A DNA stretch of 64,000 nucleotides, from assembly GCA_013396755.1 (NCBI GenBank), contig VWZF01002534.1:1350764-1414763 (forward strand), read 5' to 3'. Positions 46,776-59,200 of the stretch are shown here, in pieces. The DNA is from Sclerurus mexicanus. Taxonomy: Eukaryota; Chordata; Aves; Passeriformes; Furnariidae. Position 1 is the first letter of the stretch; every line of letters starts with the position of its first letter. The notes under the pieces are model-generated. The model was not told where the DNA came from. It saw nothing but the letters and a program-made list of their open reading frames with translations, and ran no database searches. The position numbers were made by a program, and so were the translations under genes.

Positions 46776-49700
46776 TAAAGCTGCTTCAAATGGAGGTATA
46801 GGCAGACAACTTTTCCCCTCTCCTCACCCCCTCCCCCAGCCTTACATCATTCTTCTTTCCACTTTTCCCAGCTCGTGCTCCAAAATCCCCACGTTAACTT
46901 CCTGGCACGCTTCCTCAAGCACCAATCTCTTCAGCCATATGGTTCGAGTCCTGCAGATTGTCTCTCCCCCACTTTACCTCTCCTCCCACAGGGTTTCACA
47001 GAAACACTGCTATGCAAAACTTGTAGAAGTACATGTCATTTGGAATGTTCCACACCAATCTTCTCAATGAAGTTTCCACAGAAGTCATTTTCATTAGAAT
47101 CAGGAAGAGAAAACCACGGAAGCTCCATCTCTTTTCAGCTTTTGACAACCAAAAATTCCTGCTGGACAAGTCCTAAACTTTTATATAAAAGTTTTTCCAG
47201 CTTTCTAAGTATGAACTAGAAGTTTTCTCATCTAGTCCTAAAACAAGTGTATGCAATCAGCATTAATGCTGCGCTTCCTGAGGAACAGCCCACGGCACAA
47301 AATTGTTGGATTTTCCACTTTAATCTTTCATGTGACCACTGCCCAACATGGAACTTCTCAGCCCATACTCAAATAAATGAAGATTAACATCCTCCTCATT
47401 TTTAATTACCAGTAAAGCACTAACCAAAGTAAGAAGCAGGCAATCCAGAAGCCTAAGAATTATTTTTTCACTGTGTTTTTTAATTAATGCAGAAATATTG
47501 CAGCACTGCTTACGTTGCTCCACTTAAACATTTCATAGGAACAAGCAGCAGGCTACAAAGCCATGGCAGTATCAGCTCCCTCCTGTCACAAGCTGAGGAC
47601 TAAACCTCTCCAAATTCCTACCAAGGGCTGGCCAGAGTGCCCTAGTTCTGCGTTGGAGGACACCCCTCACACCACATTCCTTCCCTGTGATGTGATGAAG
47701 ATGTTTTGGGCCAGTCAGAGCCATCGAGCAGAGAAACTGGACACGCACAGATCCAGTTTCTGTCCTCAACAAGGTTCACACTAAAGAGGGAGCGATCCCA
47801 CTGTTGTAATTCCAGCAGCCACATCTCTCACAAGAGACCCAGTTACTATTGATTTTGACTTCCCAAACTCCACTAGGATCAGGAGTTGAGTGGATTTGGT
47901 TAAGCTGGCTCAGATCAGTGTTAAAGTGTGTCCAGAACATGGGCACCCACACCGACTGTTCTACTGTATCTTCAAGTGGTCCTTGTCCCAGTGAGATCCA
48001 CAGCTGCTTCCAGAAGCAAAACTGCTGATTTCTCCTCTTCCCTCCACTTGGACATTGGTTGGAGAGGTGCAAAAAACCAAGTGATGCTGCCCCATCAGTC
48101 CCCAGGGCAAGGTCACTGCGCAGGACAGGCTGAATCCTGCAGAAGGAGCAGGGTCTGGGCTGAGCTCAGCTCATCTTCAGCCCTTCAAACAGCCCTGTTG
48201 CCACGTGTATGGGCAGAAGTTTCTGCATCTTTAGCAGAGGTGGTGAAAGCCATCATTTAAAACTCTCTTCTGCACATTTGATCCCAGAACATCTGGCCCC
48301 ATCAGAGGATTATGACAGAATCTCCCCAGGCAGGACAGCAGGGACACCGGAGGCTGGACAACCTGGTGTGTGCCATGGCTGAACCCTGGGGACAATGTCT
48401 CACGTCCATGTCCTCAGGACACTCGCAAGGGCCGACACCAGCAGGGTCAGAACTGCACTTTTGGGCTTCAGCTGCTCCAGCCCCACTAACCCTCACGTGG
48501 GGTGCTCAGATCGCTTTCCTGGATCCAGCCCAAATTTCCAAGGAGGACCCTCTCTAACAGGCAGATGAGGCTGATCATTCCTTGCATACCAAGGAGGTGC
48601 CTCCAGCAGATGAGGTTCCAGCCAACCCCGAGCACAGGCTGTGGATTTAATTAGAGGTGTTGTTAAACAGATACAGCAGCAAGAGCAGCTCTGAGCCCCA
48701 TCCCCCAAGCGCGAAGGGGAAGGTACCCCACGAGACAGGAGCGGGCAAAAATCTGCTACAGCACCTCCTTCTCCAGACAGAGGTACGAGAAACAGATTGC
48801 CAGGTAAAAAAAAAAGACACTTTATCCCTCTCTCCCTCTTTATTCTCTGATAAACAGATCAAGAAGTCTCTGCAGACCTGTGTTTTTAGGAAGAGACATT
48901 TGGCTGTTTGCACAGCTCCATAAAAGTCAATGGATCCTCCCAAATGAGTGGCTTTAATAGCCTGCAATAACTTGACAGTAACATAAACTCGTGGAACAGA
49001 CTCCCAGAACTCCACATGCAGGAAATACCTTCATAAAATCATGGCAGTAATAACATAAATCAGGCTGCCTGTTAATAATGTTCAATTTCAAGAGTTCTAC
49101 ACGTTAGTCTCAGTGTTCAGATAGTTTTCCTGGGTTGTAAATATCCAGTGTGTCTAGTTAGCGATAGTGTATGTTTTAGAGAGATAAACAAGTTGTAAGG
49201 ATCTTCAAAAACAACAAACTGCCAGGACTGTTTGTTTTAAGTACTTCTGTCATGCAACAGTATATTGACTCAGCAGCACACGCTGTCCTATACTTCTCTA
49301 ATTGTAATAACTCTTCTTTTTATAAAGGGAAAAACTTCATTCTCTTCTAGAAAACAGGTCACCTTACTTTTCAAATGATTTCAGCATTTTCTATTCTGCT
49401 TTTATACACCTGTGAGGCTTGGGAAGGCTCCTGCTCTATCTGCGAGAGCCAAAGTTGTTTTACAGCCCCAATTCTTGCATCTTCACCAGGAAACAGACAA
49501 GCTGAAGTAGCATGTTGAAAATAGCCAGGGAGCAGAAATAGTTTCAATGTTAAAGTGAAGAAAGCATCAAAACTGTTTAATAACAGAATAAACACACAAA
49601 CAACTGCACATTCAAATTTTTAAGCATAATTCATTCCTTATTTCAAACTGGATTTATACTGGATTGTGGCATAGACCTCTTATATGAGAAACCTTCCAGA

Positions 49701-52700
49701 ATATATCAAAAGTCTTTCGGAATAAAGATATTTTAAGAGTTATTAGCAAGGCAGCTAAAGATTGCCTTCAGTATTGAGACGTTTGTGACAAGAGGGAAGA
49801 GCACAAGAGCACAAACTACTGCAGATGGCTCCACAACTATTTTTAAGCCTCAAAAATGCAAAAGATGGTGTCCATCCTCACTGTTGACTTTTTCCTGGAA
49901 GATTGCTCAGTAACACCGTGCACACACAGAGCTCTGCCCCACCTTGTACCCCAGGAGATCAAACACCACAGCACACAGAACCACGCTCACATTCTGATAA
50001 ATCTGTTATCCTGATGAGTTTAAAAGTGATGCTGTCTGAGAAATGGGGGTAGGATGGAAATACTTGCACACGAGGCCAGATGTGCTAACAGCAGACAAAG
50101 TTTGGGGGAAAAAATACTCTGTCATACTGGTCTCATCTTAAGGCTTGCTCAGAAAGGTGTTCCATCCCACCTGGAAAGCAGCACCACGTTTAAGCCACCA
50201 CAGCCCAACTCTCTATAAAGACACCTCTTTTCCAAGCAGGCCAGAGAGACTGTTTTTGGAAGCCAGTGTTTTCTAGTCCACTGAGTATTGTGCAGAGCCA
50301 AACCAGACTCTACAAGGCTTGGCATAGCTGTGAACATGCACAAGCCCTTAACAGAGACATCTCTGCTGGCCCCCAGCCCATCTCAGCTGGTTGTGAGGCC
50401 CTTCTGTTTGCTCAGCACTATTCTGCTTTCAGCTGCAGACAGCTCAGGGCAGTTGCTGCTCATGGAGGAGATTGTTTCCCTCTGACACCGAGAGGACTTC
50501 ATCACTTGATGCAAGGAGACACTCCGGGTGTGCTACTGGCATTCCAGCAACCCAGAGCTGACAGCCAACCCCACGGCCTCTTGCTCCAGCAGGCTCCCAT
50601 ACATCACCAGGCAGGGACAGGCCAGACGCCTGCAAGCTCCACAGGGTCTTCCAGTGGGAATGGCATCATCTTCAAATGCCCTGCAGCCAGGAGAACCACC
50701 AGCACCCCAACAGTGCTGCCCGAGGAACAGGCTTTGGGAATGTCACCTCCTATCACTTGGAGCCCCCAGCACTTTCTGCTGCCCACCCCTCGACAGCAGC
50801 AGCAGGGGATCCCCTCGGGGCACCTTCTGTGCTCCACAGTCCTTGCTCCAGTTCCAAGGTGGCTTCCAGGAAAGCTGGGTTTAGGTGTGGATGCAGGAAG
50901 GGGAAGCTCAGCCTTAACAACAGGTAGTGCAATAGAAGTGGGACACTGGAACCAGCACACACCACTGGGACCCTCCCAGCCTGGGAGGGAGGTGGGCTGG
51001 TGGCATTGCAACAAAGTCTGTCAATGCCTTTTTCCTTGTAAAGCTCTTCAGGCTCACCAGTGTTATAAACCCCCTTTTTTTAAAAGATTGGTTCCTGTTT
51101 TGATTTTGAATGGTTATTTGAACACTCCGCTGAGCCAGTCCAGACTAAAACGAGAGCTCAAGCCTGCTCACAAGCAGCACCACGTAAGCCTAGTGGTGTG
51201 AAAAGAACTAGTTTCTTCCATTAAGGAAACATCTCCATAAGTTATTGCCCCTCAGAAAGGTCAATCTGTACCACAGAACAGGACACAATTTGAAAATCAT
51301 AAGCTAAAAAAAAAAAAAGCCTTTTTAGATGCAGAGGCCATAAAACAACCCCCTGTTTCATATACAGATACAAAGCACTTAATCAGCTCAGAGGTGACTG
51401 CAGGAGCACGAGTGCCTCCTTTCCCAAAACACAGATCCAGTGGCTGGTGGTCACTGCCAGCAGCACTTCTCACAAAGCAAAGCTGATTTTCTCTATTTTA
51501 AAGAGCTCTGGAAGGTTGTGCTTTTCCACTGTCAGCACTTTTCCAGCACACAACCTCCCTGTGTCACTGCTAATGACAGAACACACAGAGACCATCGGCT
51601 GAGCGAATTATTTTTCTCCCTATAAGGACGGAAAGAATCAGGAAGAGTGAGCTTTCTCCTGAATATATTTGGCTCAGCAGAAGACACATGTGATACAAAT
51701 GTTGCTATGGAAACTATTCTATTAAATAATATTAAATTAAATTTACATATTTAAAGTGAGCAGAAAGAGTTCAGGTACAAAATTAATTCGCCTAATTTCA
51801 GTCTTGAAATTACAAAGCAGGGCCTACCAGAATTGCCGTGTTCCTTTTAAAAGAGCTTTGCCTTTGAGCAAGCTGCTTCTCTGCACCCCTTCCTTTGCAA
51901 ATGTAGCACCCGCACCCCAGTTATTCCGAAAAGTCATTTCCTGAGATAATTTACAGACACAAGTTCTGCTCCCAGTTCCCTTGGTGATGGAATTACCACA
52001 GTATTACAGAGACTAACCCAGAGCTGGAGTCAGTTTGAAAAGACAATGCACTGATTACAACTGTGCCATCAGAATGTGAGGATGGATTTTAACAACCCCC
52101 ACTTACACCCTGGCACACACAGAACACTGAAATCCTTCTCAATTAAACACAAGTCCTACACAAGGCTGCAGTAGGCTTGTCCTTCCTAATGTTTTCACAG
52201 CATGGCAAAGCTTTTTGAAAGTCACTATTTTATGGTCTGAAGTATTTTTCTTGGGTTAATCATAACTACCCATTTCTACTTGGGCATTTTAAATCAGAGC
52301 TTTTAAGCAGCTCAGAAAATGCTACAGGAAGAAACTGCAGCCACATTTTAGCTGCCTGTTCTTGAGTCATGGACCAACACTCCGAGCTGGAAACTACCAG
52401 GAGAGAAAAGCATGATCCAACTATGTACTCCCAAATAAATGGAGCAGCACTTGAACAGGTCACCTCTCCCTCACAGCACAGGAGATCTAAAGCAGTGACA
52501 GCCAGATCCCAGCACCAACCACCTTCCCTCCAAAGGTCCTCCACAGCACAGGACAGCTGCCAGGAGAGAACACCCCGAGCCAAGGGCAGCAGCTCAGGGC
52601 TCTGCATTTTAGCACATCCATGGTCCAAGAAACTCTCTGGGATCTCTCTTGGACTCCTTCACAAAAGCACTTTTGAGTTTTCCAGCCACTGATAATGACA

Positions 52701-53989
52701 CAAAGCTTTGGAATTAGAAGGAACACCACCAAACAAAGAAACTTACAAAGGAAATATTTAACATTTGGTCCATTTCCATGGACTCGGTGTCGTTCTCCAA
52801 TCCTCCCCCTATTTTTGCACTCAGCTGTCACACGCACATCTACTGAGAGGGCATTGAACATTTCCTCACCTCTCACCTTTCCACCCCTCTCAGAGTGGTC
52901 TGGAAAGCCTTAGTAAAGGAAAAGCATAGGTATTAAATAGAAATTACAACTATCTCAGTGTTAGATGCACCTTATTCATATGTCCACTGAGCTTCACTGT
53001 TACTGTATGGAAATATGTATCATAGTTTAATCTTACTCATCATTTATGCTGGAGCGAACTGAACACTAACATGCATCCAATAATGAAAAGATAGTTACAA
53101 CACAGCAGTTCTGCCAAATTTACTACAAGTCCTCTCCTAACGAAGTGATCTCCATCTGCTACAGTCCACAGTTCTTTCAGAATGAACTGTGGCTGCAAGT
53201 TCAGGTACAAGAAAACCAGCCTGATGGGATACTTTTCAATGCTTTCCTGTTTCCAAACAAGCGAGGGAGACACAAGTTAGCAAAAACTGCAGAGAGAAGT
53301 CACTGCCCATGGATGCAGCAAGAGAACGGAGTTATAATTGCAACGAGCCAGCAAAAGCTTTTAGGGGACCCTGCACACCCCCCCGTAACAAACCCTGAAG
53401 CAAAACCCAGACTACGGACAATTCAATCACCAACCCATCGGTTCTCAGTAAACACAAGAAATTAGTTCCTTTCCAATCCTGAGAGGCACATGTACTAATT
53501 CAAAGATTTTCCATACACAAAGCCTCCCTCCAGGTGCATCCCCTCAAGCCACGCTGGCTCCTTAAGGGGCTCAGGAGGTGTGGAGCCAGTCCCAAGAGCC
53601 GAGCGGCTCCAGCAGCTCAGGGGGCAGCAGCCCAAGCGCTGGGGGAACACACCAGGATTCCTGAGCGCATCCCATGCCACGGACCGCGGGGAACTGCCCT
53701 GCCCCTGCCGACATACCCAGTACCCACAGCCCGAACTAGGGACACGCCACGGCAACCAAACACCAGCCCGAAAACAAGTTTAAAATTAAATACGGAGCTA
53801 AAGCGGGCTTTGCGGATTTCCATTTTGCGCAACTCGAAGGAAGTTAAAAGCCTTGAAGACACCGCAATGCCTTCACCTGTCCCACGAAGACCCCGAAGCC
53901 CTAATGTGGTACAGGAGCAGCAGCACCTGAGCATCTCTCAGCCCCCAGCCCTGCTCAGACCCCCAGCCCCGGGGCACCGCCACCCCCCA

Positions 53990-54516
53990 NNNNNNNNNNN
54001 NNNNNNNNNNNNNNNNNNNNNNNNNNNNNNNNNNNNNNNNNNNNNNNNNNNNNNNNNNNNNNNNNNNNNNNNNNNNNNNNNNNNNNNNNNNNNNNNNNNN
54101 NNNNNNNNNNNNNNNNNNNNNNNNNNNNNNNNNNNNNNNNNNNNNNNNNNNNNNNNNNNNNNNNNNNNNNNNNNNNNNNNNNNNNNNNNNNNNNNNNNNN
54201 NNNNNNNNNNNNNNNNNNNNNNNNNNNNNNNNNNNNNNNNNNNNNNNNNNNNNNNNNNNNNNNNNNNNNNNNNNNNNNNNNNNNNNNNNNNNNNNNNNNN
54301 NNNNNNNNNNNNNNNNNNNNNNNNNNNNNNNNNNNNNNNNNNNNNNNNNNNNNNNNNNNNNNNNNNNNNNNNNNNNNNNNNNNNNNNNNNNNNNNNNNNN
54401 NNNNNNNNNNNNNNNNNNNNNNNNNNNNNNNNNNNNNNNNNNNNNNNNNNNNNNNNNNNNNNNNNNNNNNNNNNNNNNNNNNNNNNNNNNNNNNNNNNNN
54501 NNNNNNNNNNNNNNNN
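53990..54516. other. Assembly gap (527 N), likely hiding DOK5 exon 1
   Basis: A 527-base run of N sits inside a CpG-rich island upstream of exon 2. The first DOK5 exon (start codon and about 22 residues, ending in phase 0) was not found in the readable sequence between 39400 and 64000. GC-rich first exons are commonly lost in short-read bird assemblies. Exon 1 being here is inference. Confidence 0.6.
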
Positions 54517-54568
54517 ACAGGCGGCGGCGGCGCCGCTCAGCCCGCCCGCATGGCGAGAGCAGCCGCCG

Positions 54569-54660
54569 GAGCCGCGCCCCGCACCGCCCCCGGAGAGACC
54601 CGCACCGCCCCGCACCGCCCTCCGGAGAGACCCGCACCGCCCCGCACCGCCCGTCGGAGC
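54569..54660. repeat. 32-bp GC-rich tandem repeat beside the gap
   Basis: Two nearly identical 32-base units lie at 54590-54621 and 54622-54653. Each begins CCGGAGAGACCCGCACCGCC and then repeats CCGCACCGCC. Partial copies lie on both sides, and a further CCCCGCACCGCCCC piece occurs near 54692. The composition would hinder sequencing and may explain the adjacent gap. Confidence 0.85.
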
Positions 54661-55784
54661 GATCGCAGCGCTGCAGCCCTCTCCCTGGAGCGCCCCGCAC
54701 CGCCCCGGGCTGCGGGGAGCGCTGCACCCCCGGCCCCGCACCCCAGCACCCCGCGATGGCCTCTCCAGCCCCAGGTGGCCCAGCGGAGGATAACCCGACC
54801 TGCCCCACCCTGCTGGGCCGTGGGGCTCAGACCCGTGGTTTTCTCCAGGAAAGTGGGTTTCCCAGAAAGTCGCTCAGATGCCTGAAATTCGGCCAAGATT
54901 CTCCAGAATCTCCTCCTAAAGACAGGCAACCTGAGCCGCTGCCCTGTGGCCGTGGAAATGTCACACGAGCCTGTTTTCTAGGCAGGGTGCAGGTGCAGGG
55001 AGGGCGGACTTAGCCTGGCACTGGGCCCTGGGGTTGCCTTCTGCTGCTCCCAAGTTCTCCTTTTCCAGGAACGTGCAAATATCGCCAAGGACAGCAGCGA
55101 TCCAGCAGAGAGGGGCTCTGGTGACTCTACAGGGTTTACCTGTTAGTGGCGTGCTATAAATACTGTGTCCTGGAAAGAGGGACCGTTCCTCTCCTCGTAA
55201 CATCTTTTAATAGCATCACAAATATGGGCGCTGTGAGGAGGTCAGCCAGACAGATGACTTTGACTTTGGGAATTACCCTGCCATGGAAATTACAAGGGAA
55301 GGCAGAGCAGAGAACCACCACGGAGCACACAAGGAGCACGGTGGGTGATATCCATGTTGAGTTGGTTGTTCAGTGACCACAGAAGTGACCTCTGATCAAA
55401 CGGGCCCCCTTCTGGTTTAAATATGTAGCTCCTTTGGTTTGGGGGCTGGCAGGAATGATGGTGGTTGCTCTGCTGCAGTAACAGTGTGGTGCTCTCAGCT
55501 CTTGCTTGAAGAGGTGATTATGCGTTGCAAGGCTTTGCAAAATATTAATTGATGGAGTGGATTATGAAGGCAGAGTGTAGGACTCTTCAGCTGAAAGGCT
55601 AATTCACTCGGAATAAAGGAGGCAAGCCTGCAGCCCTCACTTTGGTGTTTTACACTTCCCGTTCCTTTTCACGGAGATCTTTTACTGAATGCATAAAATG
55701 GAACAGCTTCAGCCAGAAACAACACAACCTTCCTCACCCAGGAACCAAAATACACCAGAATGAGAATATTCTGAGATAAGTCTC

Positions 55785-56250
55785 TCTGGTGGGTAATATG
55801 GGGAAGGCCACCAAGATGATCAGAGGGCTGGAGCAGCTCTGCTGGGAGGAAAGGCTGAGAGAATCAGGGTTCTTCAGCCTGGAGAAGAGAAGGCTCCAGG
55901 GTGACCTAATTGTGACCTTCCAATACCTGAAGAAGCTACAAGAAAGATGGGGAGAGACAATTTCCAAGGGCCTGGATGGAAAGGACAAGGGGGAATGGCT
56001 GCAAAATGACAGAGAGTAGGATTAGATTGGATTTTAGGAAAAAAATCCTTCCCTGTGAGGGTGGGCAGGCCCTGGCACAGGTTGCCCAGAGAAGCTGTGG
56101 CTGCCCCGTCCCTGAAGTGTTCAAGGCCAGGTTGGATGGGGCTTGGAGCACCCTGGGCTAGGAGAAGGTGTCCCTGCCCTTGGCAGGGGTTTGGAATGAG
56201 ATGATATTTGAAGTCCCTTCCAAGCCAAACCATTCTGGGATTCCATGAAA
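55785..56250 (+). mobile_element. CR1 retroposon, longest copy in the window
   Basis: About 465 bases of plus-strand CR1: AAGATGATCAGAGGGCTGGA, TTCTTCAGCCTGGAGAAGAG, TTGCCCAGAGAAGCTGTGGC, GGGCTTGGAGCACCCTGGGC, and the end AAACCATTCTGGGATTCCAT. It lies about 0.8 kb beyond the CpG island. Apparent open frames here belong to the repeat. Confidence 0.95.
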
Positions 56251-59200
56251 TCAACACAGAAGTTGCACAGGACACAATTACCAATAACAAAACCCTACTT
56301 TTGTTAAACATGCTGCAGTGCCCCAAGCACAGTGGCAGTGCCAGTTCCACAGTGCCACCTGTTTGATTTCACTGCTGCTCCAAAGCTAGGAAGCTTCAGC
56401 CCCCCAACTTGCCTCATCTTGTACAGAAGTGTGTGTTCAGTGCAGAGACATGTTTCACAATCTCAAGCACCATAAAAATACTAATGCTGGAAGCATCAAG
56501 TATGTTCTAAACCCAGCATTAAAAAAAAAAAAATCCCAAAAAAACCCTCAGAGAGGCTTATTTTGGTTTCAAAGACATTTGTAGCAGCAAAGAAATTACA
56601 GAGCCACTTTAGATGTCTTTTCAACAAGTTTAGACGGTTCTTCTAATCCCTTCCAGTACCTGTAAACACACACTGCTGGTTTCATTAGTCACTGGCATAT
56701 TCCTGCAGGTAAACACATTCCTAAGAGCTTTGCTAAGTAAAGGTGGATTTAAGCCTGTGCTTATTCTTTGATGAATTAGGATATTAGTGTCCACTTACAT
56801 TTTCACTTTGAACAACATAAATCCCTTACATATGCCATGGTTCAAAGAGAAAGCACATTTTAATTCCCGCGTGTGCAATATGTCCCAAGAATGTGCCAGA
56901 AAATCTCATTGTTCAGGTTTTCACCTCAGTGCTAGCACTGGAAAAAGAACTTGTTTACCCCTTTTCTAATACGCAAACGTGTGCTCTGGTTGTTATGCCA
57001 GGAGTCCTTCTTTCAGCTCATTCCTCTTGACCATGAACCCTCCCTGCCAGGAAATGCTCTATCTATATTCATGGTGATCTGTATTCAAAACTGTCTACAA
57101 CCTTTTTAATAAGCTTTCATTGAAATTCGTTTCCTTCTAATGACAACGGTGTTGCCATTATTTCTTAGGAAGATAAAAGTCAAGGGTCACTTTGAAGTAC
57201 CAGTCTGCTGGTAACAATTTAAGTGGATTATTGTTATATTCTAATCTCATAATAACTATCGTTGTGCTGCCCTACAATGAGCTCATTTGCTTTCAGCCCT
57301 GTGCAAACAGAAATCACTGTTACATATTTTAACTGGAAGTGAAGGGAGCTCTCAGTTTTTCCCCAAATGCCATCCTGACATTTTAAAGAGAAGTTGCATT
57401 CACCTTATTGTGTTTGCAGCACATCATCCCCTGTGTCCGGGGTGTTATTTCATCACGGTGCACGGGTAGAATTGGACAAACATCTCCCAGACTTCCCAAG
57501 TTAAGGGATGAGAAACTGCCGAGGCCAATTGAGGAAGCAATATTTTCCATGGGAGTTATTTCCTTGAACAGATGGAGCTGGGACTAGTCAAGCATTTCCT
57601 GACAGATTAAAAAAAAAAAAAAAAAGGAAAGTTTCTTATTTGATTACCCTGAAATGATTTGCTGTAAATCCATAACACACATCAATATTGTTTTATGAAA
57701 AGCTCCCATAACACTTTGTCTCCATAAGGTCAAGATGCCAACATTTTTCCACTATAGTTTAGATTGTTCAGAGGAGTTTAGAGATGATAAGATCACCAGG
57801 AATTGTTCTGACCTTTTCAAGTGCTTTGAGGTTACCGGAATGCAGTATTTCAAACACAGTATCTCCATGAAAAGCTTTTGGACATTCCTATGTCTAATTT
57901 TGGTTTGGTGTGAGATACATTTTTGACATTTCCCTCTGATTTTTGCAGTGGGAATTCTGAATTTGGACTAGTTCTAACTGCAAGGAAATGCAACAGATAA
58001 TGGGCAATGATAAGTGACTGTAATTCTTTATAAAAACTGACGGGTTTTCCTGTGTTACTTCAGACTTTGAAATTCCTTATTCTCCTTTTTGCAAAGGCAA
58101 ACTTGCAGTGCTGCCTTGGATCATTTAATTTCAGAAAAAGGAGCCAAAGTTTATTCTGAATTTGTTTTCTTCACAATGCAGGGATTTGATTAGCTTTGCC
58201 TTATAATTGTGGCTTGTTCTGCCACTGGTGCAAACACAAACCACACGCTGGACACACACAAAACTACTCAGAAATTCACCTTTTACGTGTCACTGCGCTA
58301 ATGAATTTTGAGCAAATGAATTCTGCTGAAATGAAGATTTTCTCTGCTGTTACATCTTCTTCTGAACATCTGTGTTTGTACATCACCTAAATCTTTGTTT
58401 CTAAGATGCTGGTTGGGCAGCTCATGCAATGTCCAGCTCTCAGGCTGAGGAATAGTGTGTTGGGTCACAGAATTTCGGAAACCTCCATAAAATGTGTGCT
58501 TTTGGAGGCAGCCTCCCTGGTGAAGCGAGGGCAGGACCCTCGGCTAAAACATCCTCATTTGCTCCAGGGATTTTTGAATATATTAGGTCTAAAATTGCAT
58601 TAGCGAGATGCACACATAACTCACTGGCAGAATTACTATGCAGATGTCAGTCAGTGCCAAAACGTGAAAATTCATGAGAACTGAACAGTTAACTTACAAA
58701 AAAACTCTCCTGCAACAGAATGTAGGCATTGAGCTGCTTGTGCAGTAAACAGCACAGTGCCTGCCAGCAGCAGCCATGGATAATCAATATTTAATGAAAA
58801 TAAATAATCTATTAACCAGGCTAACATGCCATTTTGCACAGCGCTATCCCCGTATCAGACACTGCAATTCCCTTCCCTCTGCATGATTCATTGAAATCAT
58901 TCTGCTTCACCAGACCAAGGTGGGGAAAGGCAAAGATAGAGGAGCGGGGTTGGGAGCAAATGAAATGCATCCTTTGACTGGAAACTCTGGTTCTGATTGT
59001 AATATTTTGTCCCTAACAAAATTACTGTCAACACAGTGAATGTTAAGATAGAAATAAATGTATGCTGACTGAGTCTGCAAGCCAAGTGAATCCAGGGGAA
59101 CATTAGCTATTGAAAAACCCAACATTCATTTCGCTTCCTTTGTATTTCTGTGACACTTACAAGCATTTAAGCACTTTTTCAGCCTCACTCTCCCAAAGAC

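Larger units (their letters stand above)
39398..53989 (-). other. Probable DOK5 intron 1 (visible part)
   Basis: The stretch runs from the exon 2 acceptor up to the gap, about 14.6 kb. I found no conserved exon on either strand. It holds one CR1 fragment (41738-41890), a perfect hairpin at 46750-46775, a 17-base direct repeat at 45429-45464 and a GC-richer block near 50340-51010 with a long plus-strand open frame. If exon 1 is outside the window, this stretch is still intronic. Confidence 0.6.
53560..55015 (-). promoter_or_regulatory. CpG island, probable DOK5 promoter region
   Basis: Sequence on both sides of the gap is GC-rich and dense in CpG, most strongly at 54517-54740, in contrast to the AT-leaning sequence around it. 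It lies about 14-15 kb upstream of DOK5 exon 2 in the correct orientation. I could not see a TATA box or an initiator that fixes the start site. A divergent plus-strand transcript from the same island is possible but has no direct support. Confidence 0.6.

Noticed and set aside
53534..54808. Very long open frames on both strands across the CpG island
   Set aside because: Most of their length is undetermined N. The readable ends are low-complexity Pro/Arg/Ala-rich translation of GC-rich repeat DNA.
54756..55013. 85-codon plus-strand frame starting at the CpG island edge, as a divergent gene
   Set aside because: No known family, no visible donor-acceptor partner, and GC-rich DNA gives such frames by chance.
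55874..56350. 158-codon minus-strand frame
   Set aside because: It is the complement of the CR1 copy at 55785-56250.
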